Assembly (NCBI GenBank): GCA_025200525.1
Contig: CM045761.1
Location: forward strand, 141,920,223-141,984,222
DNA: 64,000 nucleotides
Direction of reading: 5' to 3'
Origin: Camellia lanceoleosa
Taxonomy: Eukaryota; Streptophyta; Magnoliopsida; Ericales; Theaceae
Shown here piece after piece: positions 48,430 through 59,262 of this stretch; position 1 is the stretch's first letter; every line of letters starts with the position of its first letter. Under the pieces are notes generated by a model that was not told where the DNA came from, ran no database searches, and saw only the letters and a program-made list of their open reading frames with translations. Both the position numbers and the translations under genes were made by a program.

Positions 48430-51400
48430 CCAGCAAAAAAAACAAAACCACGAACCACATTGAGTGTATCATATATTAATTTTCTTTTGCCAGCTAACTG
48501 TTGACCATGTTCTCCTTCAAACAATGCACCATCACTTCATTCCTTCAGACCACGTGTTGGATCATTCACGAACGCCTTCACCATGTTTGCACATAGAATG
48601 ATGCAATTACTTCCATGAAGCGAACGTTCCACGTCAGCCCTATGCACATACTGTCGCATAATAGCACACACAAGGACCCTACAATCAAGCCTGAACAAAA
48701 AAAAAAAAAAAAAAAAAAATCAGCAGACAAACTTACATTACAAACAACCTCAACAAATACAGTCCCCACAAACATGGTTCAGGCAAGAAACTTACGTCCC
48801 GGGTTTCTGTTGCGGACATTTTGTCACAGCTTCAAGTGTGCTGTTGAAATTCGCCCTTATGCTTAGCTCATCCAACCCGAATTCACGCAAAGTCTGTTCC
48901 ATCACATCAGTCACACGTTCTTTCTGTAACAACTCACACAGAAACAACACACACATTTCAGTAACCTAACCCATATAGCAATCATATTGTCAGGAAACAA
49001 AATACAAAATTTAAACTCAAAAACCATACCAGCAAAGTTGCTACACTGTAATGAACATCAGCTCTGTTCCCACGCTACCTCATCGGATTGTAATGTTTCC
49101 AAGTACCTTCTTCCGTATCATATACTACAAGTGTCCAGTGTCCATCATGACACATTGGGAAATGAACCTACAATCGGTAGCCGCTGAGACATTGGTTCGA
49201 ACAAACTTCTCCCTAGCACTCACGTCTTCGCTTTTTATCATATCATACACAACCAACAAAACATGAAAACACTACCACGACACACAAACGAGATATTTTC
49301 ACCACAAAACTACACAACTCACCAAACACACACTGTTAAAAAAATAAGACTTATCATCCAAACCGTCAGCCCCATACATCTTCACATGCTTGCTTTTCAA
49401 CAACTCAACATAACCGTCAATCACCTGCCAAAAAACACATACCAAATAAAAAAAATTACACACCAAACACAAAAGCTACATACGTTGTCCCACAAAATTT
49501 CATCCAACAAAATATGGAAAAGAAATAATTTGCATTAAAATACAAACACGGCCTCACATTTCCACAAACGGCACTCTGTCGTATGATGTTTTTAACATCA
49601 GTAAAGTCCACCACCACACCAGCATCTCTATCTTCCCACATTACCGCCCTACACACACCAACAAACATTAGCCCCCACAACAATAACATCATTACAACGA
49701 GTAAAAATAAAACAACAAAAAAAAACATACGTACCGATCACCATGCCTATCATATCCTTGCTTGATTTTACACTTCTCCTCCACCGTCATCATCTTCCAC
49801 ACCCCCAACCTGTTGTTTATATCAAAGCCAGACCACTTACTACCCTTCACAACCATGGCGTCCACATCAATAATTCCGCTGTTGGTAACAAAATCATCAC
49901 TTCTAACCACAACGCCCACATTTGTGACAGACTTCTTATTACGCCCATTTAAGATTGGGTACTCGAAATCCGGCAATTTCTTTTCCTGCCTAACTTTGTT
50001 TTTAATGTTACGAACAAACGAGGTTTGCCCCCCAGACACAATTAAGCCATCATCCATATCACACAGATCAACTTTCAAAATACTACCAGCACATCTCCCA
50101 CGTTGCTCACCAACCGAATCAACAACATCGCATCCTATACTCGGACCCACAGCCTCAGTACACACATACTTGGGAGACAGACCAGCCCTAATCGGCGACA
50201 CATTGTACACAATTTCACCTCCAACTTTAACCCCCTCATCATTACCTCCGCAACCGTCACGACGGACCTGCACATCCCAGAAAGCCTGCGTCACAACATG
50301 CACATCACGATCAGCGATTTGATCCTCAAGCACCAATAAACTCCTCCGCAACTCGATATTCTCTTTTTTCAACTTCTCCACCTCGTCATTCTTAATTCCC
50401 AAAACACACTCAAAACCCCCTACAATGTTCACTGCTTGCGCCTCCAGCTTTCTTTTCAAACCATCAACTTCTCCCTCAAGCAATGCAATCATTCCATCTT
50501 TTCTTTTATTCTCCAATTCCACTATAACAATTGCATTGGCATATTCATCAACTCTTCTGCCTTTCACTCCCTCCTTTGTTATTCACAAATCTGAACCGCG
50601 TAACACGTCTGCGCATTTCCACCTTTGGGGATCCTATTTTACGCCCTTCCACGCACTCCTCTCGTACAACTCCAAACCCACATTCGGGTCATCTGTGCAT
50701 TGCATCACATTTTTACGTCAATACCTTCACCACCTTCCACAAACGCATCATCACCCCCAACACAGTCAACTACATCTTCCTGAACATCTCCAAACATGAC
50801 AACATCCGCACCCATCATTTCACGTTCATATTCAAACAACCTAAGTCGGTCCACTTTAACCTACGCAGTCACAAACATAATTCCATCACGAATTGCACAA
50901 AAAAAAAAATCAATAAAAAACCATTAAAATAACACCAACACCCAACCTACATACCTGAAAATTAACTGGGCCAGACAGATCGACCCCCTGACCTTTGCTC
51001 AGCAATTTCCCAATGTCCCATTTCATGAATCTGGGAAACATGTTCTCCGTTTGTGGCTCAATTATTGTCGAGTGTTCACATAACCAATACTAAACAAAAC
51101 AAACAAGAAAAAAAAAATCAGCCAACTAATATGTCAATCACCCATGTTCGTCACAACGAAAAAGTACATTGACCAATCTCATACCAGAAACGCAACCACG
51201 CAGCCTGTCACCTTCCACGGCATTTGATGGAACTCCTTCACAGTCCCCATCAGTGCTGCCACTATCGCGCTTGATCGATCATACATCCTCAGCGTGTTCA
51301 AATCATTCATATAACGAACAAATGCCCAAGATTGTCTACTTTGAATTAGAAAAAAGCAGTTTGCCACAAATGTACAAACCCAATAGTTTTGCCACATCTT

Positions 51401-52010
51401 CCTCATCTTTCTTGGTCACCTTTATGACTTCAAAGAACAAACTTTTCACAAGTTTCGAAGTTAGCCGAGACGTGTCACGACACCTGCGCTGAATGAAGTC
51501 TGACACTGGTCGTTGACCTGAGGATAAATCCAGTCTCCTCTTCCCGCATTGCAAACCAAAAATTAGTCTCACATCACTGCTAGCAAATTTCAGACTCGCC
51601 CCTCCAATGTGAAACGCATTATCATGCGCATCATAAGTTTTTATGATTTTAGCAATCAGATCATCACACTTTCTGAATTCATTGTGGTTCAACTTGTTGA
51701 CGTGGATTGCCTCGATCATAATCCAAAATGGCGTTCGCTTTAACTGGTTCATATGTGCCTCTGTCAGTTTCACAGAACTAACAAGTTTAATTATACCAGC
51801 AACGTTTGACCTGTAGTTGATCCTCGTGTGTATTACTGTTGTGGGAGAACTTAACTTTACTAACATTACGTCCCACCGTATTATGCACAACTTTCGCTTT
51901 GTTTGAAAAGAATCGTCCTCCATTTTCACACCTACTTTGTGTGGCCCGACCGGATCTTTGCCTCAACCGCCGCTTCTCGCGAGCGAGTCCACGGACTACG
52001 CACCATACTG
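48430..52010 (-). pseudogene. Ulp1/C48-like cysteine protease gene with DUF1985-like N-terminus, MULE-borne
   Basis: Multi-exon minus-strand gene. Exon region 51930-51190: THTRINYRSNV, MNQLKRTPFWIMIEA, FASSDVRLIFGLQCGKRRLD, LLGLYICGKLLF, a DUF1985-like pattern, with a frameshift near 51350. Exon 51089-50955: WLCEHSTIIEPQTENMFPRF. Exon from 50860: VKVDRLRLFEYEREMMGADV. Exon about 50567-49735: a coiled coil (LLEGEVDGLKRKLEAQ; EVEKLKKENIELRRSL), then a linker. Exons 49648-49558 and from 49424: VIDGYVELLKSKHVKMYG. About 49217-49040: CHDGHWTLVVYDTEEGTW, the Ulp1 His block. Exon ending 48797: ANFNSTLEAVTKCPQQ. About 48640-48430: GSNCIILCANMVKAFVND, the Cys block. DCG reads NCI and the usual Asp after His reads Asn. 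Stops near 49195, 49080 and 48510. The family resembles SUMO/ubiquitin-like proteases; activity is unlikely. Confidence 0.75.
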
Positions 52011-52019
52011 CTATCTGTA

Positions 52020-53493
52020 ATACCAGAAATAAACTAATTCATCAACTAATACAACTACTGCATCAACAAAATAACTCCATACAGCCAACCCCCATACCAA
52101 AAATAAGAACAAAATAAAAAATCATACTGTACAACATTAAACCAACATCGCACTCCCACTAAACAAATGACCTAATACTATCACATCATAAAACAATACG
52201 TAACCCAAACACCCACACACACGAAACTACGACCCATGCATAATTGACAACATTTCACAACAATATGTGTCCCCACCAACCAATACCATAACAAATTAAA
52301 ATCTAACCATACTCCCAGTCACCCAGAAACAAAAAAAAAAAAAAAAACCACACAAATAACAAGGACCACAACCCATACATAAATCAGCAACATTTACAAA
52401 ACAAAACTAAAAACAAAAACACACCCAAACCTGCATGTTCACAACAACATGTGTCCCCCCCCAACCAATACCATAACACACTATAATCTAACCCTACTCC
52501 CACTCACACAGGGAAAAAAAAAAAAAAAAAACATGTCCCATACAAGTGACAAATACCACACCAATACACAGTCCGAAAAAACCACACACCCCCAAAACCC
52601 AAAACGCACAGCATTATAACTCCATCTTTTCATTAAATATGTTAAAACCACACATACACACAACCCACACAAATAGACCCTTTACTCGGGAATCAGACGT
52701 GGTCCCCAACACAAAAAATTACCCCTCAACCACTTTTTCCAACCACTTAACAAACACACAAGGGAATACAAATCCCAAACCTCAAAAAAGTCTCACGCTG
52801 GGCCACACCAAGCACCACCGTACCACAAACAGACAAAATGAAAACCTAAAACCCCCACCACACAACAGGCAGCACAATAAAACCACACAACCAAAAAACA
52901 GACAACTAAAAAACACACACCCACACACATGACACTTATTTGACTCATCACCATTACTAAACATAAGGAACGGATTCAACAGGGAAACCACATAAACACA
53001 ACTAACCACATTACAAAACACAAAAACCAATATCAAAATATACAAACACATACCCATCCCGTCCATGAAAGCACTATGTCACAGCACCGTTGAGGGATTA
53101 GTAGTCTTAGGTTTCCTTTATCGCCCACTTCTTCCAACATAACACCGTCTGATCGCCACACAGCTCACACGTCAAATGTAGGGTTTCACACAATAGATAA
53201 TCAAAGCAGAACGACTGATCACATATAAATGGACAAATCGGGTCAAAATTTTAACCGGGTCGCTGGTGTGTGGGCTTGGTCTTAATCCCCAAACACACCA
53301 ACGCAGCCCAACAACAAAAACCCCTTACAGCCTTTTATACATTTGTGACGCCCCTTCAGTGTATCACGCGCAGCAAAACACACATTAACCACACACGCAC
53401 ATGGGCTACACACTTGCCTCCCCCAATCTTGCATCACCCAGTCGAATTCAGTAACGGTCAAATAGGGTTATTTACGTCCCTAACAATCTTTTG
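52020..53493. other. MULE interior, 5' flank of Ulp1-like gene
   Basis: C/A-rich (plus strand) non-coding DNA with A-runs (52330-52347, 52512-52530) and many ACACAC steps. It should hold the promoter and leader of the minus-strand protease gene. Its ORFs on both strands look compositional. Confidence 0.45.
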
Positions 53494-53573
53494 GGACTAA
53501 ACGGTTCAAAAGAATAAAATGGGGATCAATTGGTACATAAAATCTAATTATGGGATTTATTGGTAAATCTCCC
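53494..53573 (-). repeat. MULE right TIR
   Basis: The reverse complement starts GGGAGATTTACCAATAAATC and aligns along about 80 bp with the left TIRs. It is followed by TTTCATTTT (53574-53582). Confidence 0.8.
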
Positions 53574-53582
53574 TTTCATTTT

Positions 53583-53787
53583 ACTAAATAAATTACTTTT
53601 ATAATTAATATATTTTTCAATGTGAATAAAATTAAAATGCTTATTTGTACATGTTTATATCTTATTTTTTGCTTTTTGTATGTCAGTAAAAAATTATTAT
53701 TACAATCCATATTTTTTATTAAATTTTTTTATTAATATATATATATTTGCCCCTATGTGAAAATCCTAACTCCATCCTGACACTCGG
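53583..53787. other. DNA between MULE and WAK 3' half-exon
   Basis: AT-rich, ending TTTGCCCCTATGTGAAAATC and CTAACTCCATCCTGACACTC. This end looks like a terminal repeat of an older element whose insertion split the WAK exon; the matching left end is not visible. Confidence 0.4.
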
Positions 53788-53866
53788 CACAAGGGATACC
53801 GCGGTGATGGCAAAATAGATAGAAAACGTTGCAATGCTGATCCAGTTCTTGTGATTTCTATGGTTG
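53788..53866 (+). pseudogene. WAK calcium-binding EGF exon, 3' half (second WAK locus)
   Basis: Frame HKGYRGDGKIDRKRCNADP continuing to VLVISMV, ending G|GTAAGT at 53866/53867. The phase equals the exon-2 donor of the first WAK (15132). GYRGDG and the final Cys are the end of a cbEGF module. Combined with 35781-35848 it gives one exon of about 147 nt. No exon 1 or kinase exon for this locus is recognisable in the window. Confidence 0.75.
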
Positions 53867-55026
53867 GTAAGTTTATAAATCCATGAAAAAATACAATATA
53901 TGCTTTACTAAATTTTACAACTTAACTGAGTGGTGATTGCATTTTTGTTATACATAAATAAATAATGAATTTAGAAGAATTAACTTGCAACCTCCCCAAG
54001 TGGATGGACATCCTTTTATATCCAATAACTTGGAAGAATATCAGAATTACTAATTCAATACTACTATATAAACTAATAAATTTTACAAATTTATAATATA
54101 ACATATGAAAATTATTAAATACTCGTGGAGTAGCATGTAACTTTGTCTAAGTGATACTCCAACCAATAAAAATTGGCAACACAAATTAATGAGTCATTTC
54201 TTGTCACTCAACTGCCGAAAAAGGTGAATCAACATGTCTTATTGTAGAATTTTCCACTATATGATTGGTTTAGAGCATCATATAGATAATGTCACATTAC
54301 ACTCCATAATTATTGAATAATTACCATTGATATGACTAGTGTTGGAGCTAGCATTTTGATTGAGGGATAAATTTAAAGTAAATTATTAGGTTAAATCAGT
54401 TTGAAACACGTAACTTTAGTTTCGTAAAAAAATTAATTATCAATATTTCAAAATAATTTCAATATTATATATATCACTACAATAAGACCATTTTAACATT
54501 CAAATTCCTAGAACTCTCAAAAAATATAAAATAAAAATGAAAATGAAAATGACAATGACAATGAAATACTAACAATAAAAGAAAATGTTTTCCTATGTTT
54601 ATAAGGGGTCAATGTTGTCCATATTCTGCTGTATCGAGTTAGTTGGAATGAGAATGACAAATTTGTAAAGGGCACATAAATTTTTGAGTAGTAATACATA
54701 ACTCTAAAATAGTAACTTTAATGGAAGTTCTAATGAGGTGGAAGACAGAGAGAGAGAGTAAAAAGTGATAGAGAGAAGTGTGGGCCCCCATATCACATGG
54801 GCACTCTCCACATTATTAGAACTCTCAAATTAGAGCTTCCAAACATTATTGTATATTTTTAGAAGGGAAAAATCTTAAACATTTTCAATATCTTAGACTA
54901 AGAATTAATTTTCTGTATATTGGGGAAGGGACACAAATTTGTATGATTTGTTAGCTTATGTAATATTTTTTTACTAACAATTGTGTGCTATGCATATGTA
55001 CTTTTTTTTTTTTTTCCTATTCTAAT
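53867..55026. other. AT-rich intergenic/intron-like DNA
   Basis: Begins as the intron after the WAK half-exon. No kinase exon follows. Contains the imperfect foldback at 54716-54845 and a T-run near 55001-55015. Confidence 0.45.
54716..54845. repeat. Imperfect foldback, possible MITE
   Basis: TTTAATGGAAGTTCTAATGA at the left and the complement of AGAGCTTCCAAACATTA at the right share GGAAG(C/T)TCTAAT; inner GGTGGA pairs with TCCACA. The loop has a GAGAGA run. Boundaries are not firm. Confidence 0.35.
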
Positions 55027-55749
55027 CAGGGATGTTCGCGGTTCAATTGTGGTCGGAAAAATTTCAATCCGCCATCTGTCTCCCGGATTGGTGAATTAGA
55101 AAAAATCAATCCATATCCATTCGCCGAATTGGCAGATGTGGAGTAAGCGGATCGGCGAATAGATGCAAATAGGTTTGGCAATTTAAACTTTTACAAATTT
55201 TGAACATAATTCAACTTGTCATCGTTTTTTTGAATAATAATCCAACTCAACATAACCAAAAGATTATCAAGTAAATTGTCAAATACCAATAACAAATACA
55301 TATAAGAAAACCATTCATTATCAAAACTATTTCATTACCCTTTTTTTTATTCAAAAACTATTTAATTTGATCTTTAAAAATAATAACAAAATTAAGCCTT
55401 ATATTTTTCACACAAAAATACCAAATATCAGCATTTGCCATTTGATAAAAGGATTTCCAAATTGAAAACAAATTGAAAACACAGTAGAATATCTAAACAC
55501 TTTTTCGAAAGACAAACAGAATATCTAAACAAATTGAAAATACAAAATCTTACAAATCTAAGGGTGCATGCGGTTTGGTGGTTCGATTGTGACCAAATGA
55601 ATCTCAAATTAGCCATCCGTTCAAAACTAGGTAGATTGAAAAAAATCAATCCACAATTGTTCGCTCGTCATCACGCATCCGTCTGAAATGTGGCGGATCA
55701 GTTCGGTTTGGTCAATTTGGACATATCGAAAAATTTGCTGAGCACCCAT
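55027..55749. mobile_element. hAT-like repeat remnant
   Basis: The left end CAGGGATGTTCGCGGTTCAA is typical of plant hAT-type ends. A related GC-richer block occurs at 55561-55749 (AAGGGTGCATGCGGTTTGG ... GAGCACCCAT). Both contain CAATCCA-type subterminal motifs around an AT-rich core. It could be one element or two; no target duplication found. Confidence 0.4.
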
Positions 55750-55977
55750 AATTCCAACCATGAGTTGTAACTGCATTCGTGCATATTTATTTCTTCTATT
55801 TTATTTTGGAAAACCTTTGTCATTTTATTTTAATTCACAACTCACCTGTCATTTTTTTTAATTCTAATCACATTTCACTTTCATCATAATTGTCATGTTA
55901 TTAGTATCAATATTTTAATTCACAGCTCACACTCATCACAGTTGTCATTATTGTCATAAATACTATTATCATTTTAT

Positions 55978-56095
55978 TATCACTACCATCGCTACCGCCA
56001 CCACCACCACCATGTCATCGTCGTTGCCGCTACCACTACCATCACCACCATCATGTCATTACCACCACTATTACCACCACCATCATAATATAAAA
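55978..56095. repeat. Degenerate CCACCATCA-type microsatellite
   Basis: Repeated ACCACCACC / ACCATCA / TGTCAT triplets over about 115 bp, no ORF significance. Confidence 0.7.
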
Positions 56096-56284
56096 ATTAA
56101 AATACACAATTTGAAAATAATAAATTTCAAATTTGATCTTATATACATTAAATAATAAGATAATTGTTGAAAAGTACAACCTAAGAAAGATATAAGACAT
56201 TAGGTCTAGTGGATATTTTTTGTTGGTGAGAGGTCCACACTTTGTGAAATAGTTCGGTGAGAAGTCCTTTTATTTGTTTTGAAA

Positions 56285-56485
56285 GGCATTTTGTTTTTAT
56301 TTTACCCCTTAATTTATCTGTTAACTTTTTTTTGACTATCTGTTCAAATTATTTTCTATCTATTCAGATCTTTTGTCTATCTGTTCAAATTTTCTTTTAT
56401 CTATTGTCTATCTGTTCCAAATTTTGCTTTTATCTATTCAAATATCTGTCCAAGTTTTATTATCTATTCAATTTTTAAATTTTTT
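56285..56485. repeat. Degenerate tandem repeat of TCTATCTGTTCAAATTT
   Basis: At least six variants of a 20-30-bp unit containing CTAT(C/T)TGTTCAAAT, later continuing more loosely to about 56600. Confidence 0.6.
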
Positions 56486-56655
56486 TTTTCTATTTGTTGA
56501 AATACCAAGCAAACCCAATCCTATATGTTGAAATAGGTACCCAAACCAACCTATATTTGTTGCAATAGCAAACCAAAACAAACCCTATCTATTCAATTTT
56601 TTTATATGTTCAAATATTTTTCTCTATCTCTCTCCCTATATATTGCAATTTGTTT

Positions 56656-56730
56656 CATGATGATGATGATCATCATCATCAACAACAACAACAACAAAAA
56701 TCAACAATAATAACATCAACATCTACCAAC

Positions 56731-56776
<46 letters not shown>

Positions 56777-56780
56777 GAAG
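56656..56780. repeat. Compound microsatellite (GAT/CAT, CAA, GA)
   Basis: ATGATGATGATGATCATCAT, then CAACAACAACAACAACAA, then (GA)n at 56735-56779. The 79-aa ORF across it is low-complexity. Confidence 0.75.
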
Positions 56781-57263
56781 GAACTGGATGGTTATCTATA
56801 TACACATAGATGATCCTTTATCTGTACAAATTGAAGCTACCAAAAATCAAAGAAGTAAAAGCCATTTTCTAAATATCTGTTCAATTTGAGCCTTCACTAG
56901 ATCTAAGCTCAAATTTACAAAAAAACAAAAGCATGAACGCAAGAATGCACAAATACAAAAAGCAAGAATGTGTATGTGTGTGTGGGAGAAAGATTGGTGC
57001 CAAAACAGTAGAGATTTGAGATCGGAGATCTTAAAAAATAAATTTGAGATCAAAGATCTCAAAAAGTGAATCTCACGGCAGAGGAAGTGTCACAACCCAA
57101 ACCCGCCCCTATAGGTTTAGCATTGTAACCGGCTAGTAATCCTAAGATTACCAAAGGCCTCTGAGATATATTAACAAAATAAGGGGCTAGCGGAAGCAAA
57201 TATCAAAATACAATGTCTATACAGCTGTGCAGACGTATATAAGACAGAAAATTTAAAACTTAT

Positions 57264-57316
<53 letters not shown>

Positions 57317-58365
57317 TATATAATGACGTCATAAGTATATATACATCATTGTCTTATGTCACCCACTTAAAAACAAAACAGAAAGGGACTTAGCCTCATA
57401 TACAGATTAAACAAAAGTCTTGTTTAACAAAAGAAAGAAAAGATAAAGACAGACATCACATGAACGTAACTTGAACATTTAAAACACTTGGGAACCTCCT
57501 CGGGAGGCACAGTGGTTGGCTTGGCAAAACAGAACTCCAAGATAGTAACTTAGGCCTTGTCCTGCGCCTGATCACTTACATATATAAATAATACAATGAG
57601 CTGGAGCCTAGTGAATGACAACAGAGTAAAGGTTTTATGAATGATGTCTATCATAGATTCAGAAATCAGAATTCATATCAGAGTTCATATCAAAAACAGA
57701 ATCAAATTCACATACTTATACAGATTTCATAAACAGTTATACGTGGTACATTCATTAGCTACAAATCACTTGGTCATAAAGACCCACATTCACTTGAGAT
57801 GGTCACAAGGACCCACTTTCACTTGAGATGGTCATAAAGACCCATTTCTTGAGATGGCCATTTAGATGACTCACTTTCACTTGATAAAAACGATTATGCA
57901 TAACCAGTTCCATAAATAGAACCCGCTTGAAACACTAGTACCAAGTCACATATATCACATGAAAACTTGATGCTAGGAATGCCACAAATACATGTCAAAA
58001 AACTGTACAATCATTCATGATTCACATATAGCATTTCAAAAAATAGATCATATCACATTGTTCAAAAAATACTTAAATTCAAACATAAGTTTATAGAGTC
58101 TTTACTTATAGATAGCTCCAAACATAGAACAGATCAGTTGAACAAAACAAATCGATCAGGTGCATGTTAACACGTGACCTACAAACACATGATAGATACA
58201 TTTGAACACTTGTGCCATTGACGCTAAACTTATTATTCTTCTTTCTTGGTGTGTGTTTCTAACTCTTATCCTCATTATTACATGTTAAACATGATCTAGG
58301 CATGCCTTAGATGCAATCAGGATGCAAACATGTACTTTGAAAACACTTACAAAATTTTAGAAAGC

Positions 58366-58600
58366 AGGGCAGTTTGCTCGAGCAGAACTTTGGTCACTCG
58401 AGCGATCTGCAAAGTTTATAAAAGTACTGGATGCATGATTTTCACGCTCGACGGTCGCTCGATAGTTGCTTGAGCCAAGTACTAAGAAAAAGGATGTTCG
58501 CTCAAGCGCATAATCGATCACTCGAGCCATTGTGCAATTGTTTGCCGAACTACTAGGAGCTCGCAATTTATACTAGAGCGAAGCTTTGGTCGCTCATGAC
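58366..58600. repeat. Cluster of CTCGAGC/GCTCGA motifs in minus-strand LTR
   Basis: Several CTCGAGC, GCTCGACGG, GCTCAAGCG, GCTCGATAG variants within about 235 bp, mirroring the cluster in the Tekay-like LTR at 24690-24975. Confidence 0.65.
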
Positions 58601-59262
58601 CAAATTGCTGTTCTTAGTTTAAAACTCAATTCCAAAGTACCAAAACTCAATCCTTTGGGGCCAAAACATGAGAAACATGTAGGAACTCATTATACTTCAT
58701 GAATTGAAGATCGTTTCGCAAAAATCAAGGCCCAAAGTATGCCAATTCTTCAAAACCAAATCAAAGCTATGCTCCTCTTCACGTGAAATGCACATGTATG
58801 TAATTATCCAAGTTCTTTTACTTTGAAAACATGATCAACTAAGACAAAATGACATAGAACATAATGAATTTCCAAAACAAGGATAGGATTATGACATGCA
58901 TGCAAGAATACTTTGGGAAAACAACTTCAAATGCCATGAATTATATATGCATGTATGTATTGAGCTTAAATCCTTCAATCTTAGCTTATTTCTTGTATTT
59001 AGCCACCTAACTCTCTTGAATTTATATTCTTGATATCTGAAAGACAAAGTTTAGGAGTATAAATCTTAACTAAAGGTTGATTTCAAGTGTAACTCTAACT
59101 TAAAGCTCCAAATTGTCTTCAAATTCTATCAATTTTTCCTTTTCTCTTCTTTGATCTCAAATTCTATCTTACTCTCCCTCCCTCTAAGTTTTGTTGTTCA
59201 AAATATGATGAAGGAGTGTGTGTCGTTGTTTCCTAGCACTCACATTAGCCTTATATAGGTTT

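Larger units (their letters stand above)
41021..53573. mobile_element. Mutator-like element carrying transposase and Ulp1-like protease gene
   Basis: TIRs of about 80 bp: left from GGATTATTTACCAATAAATC, right (reverse complement from 53573) GGGAGATTTACCAATAAATC, with a shared later block TAGTCCC. A perfect 9-bp target duplication flanks them. Inside are two tandem copies of a plus-strand MuDRA-type transposase and, convergent on the minus strand, a gene with DUF1985-like and Ulp1/C48-like regions. The original element was probably 44449-53573 (9.1 kb); the extra 3.43 kb comes from later tandem duplication. The pairing of MULE transposase with an ULP-like gene matches the Kaonashi-type MULEs known from several plants. 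All genes carry disruptions. Confidence 0.85.

Noticed and set aside
49743..50932. Plus-strand ORFs opposite the Ulp1-like gene
   Set aside because: They are His/Thr/Pro-rich shadows of the coiled-coil and linker exons on the minus strand.
52546..53066. 128-aa and 94-aa ORFs near the MULE right end
   Set aside because: They reflect strong C/A composition bias and contain no recognisable motif.
56650..56889. ORF rich in His, Gln and Arg-Glu repeats
   Set aside because: It is a translation of a compound microsatellite.
57266..57316. CRISPR-like or regulatory array
   Set aside because: It is a simple CA microsatellite; no repeat-spacer structure occurs anywhere in this eukaryotic window.
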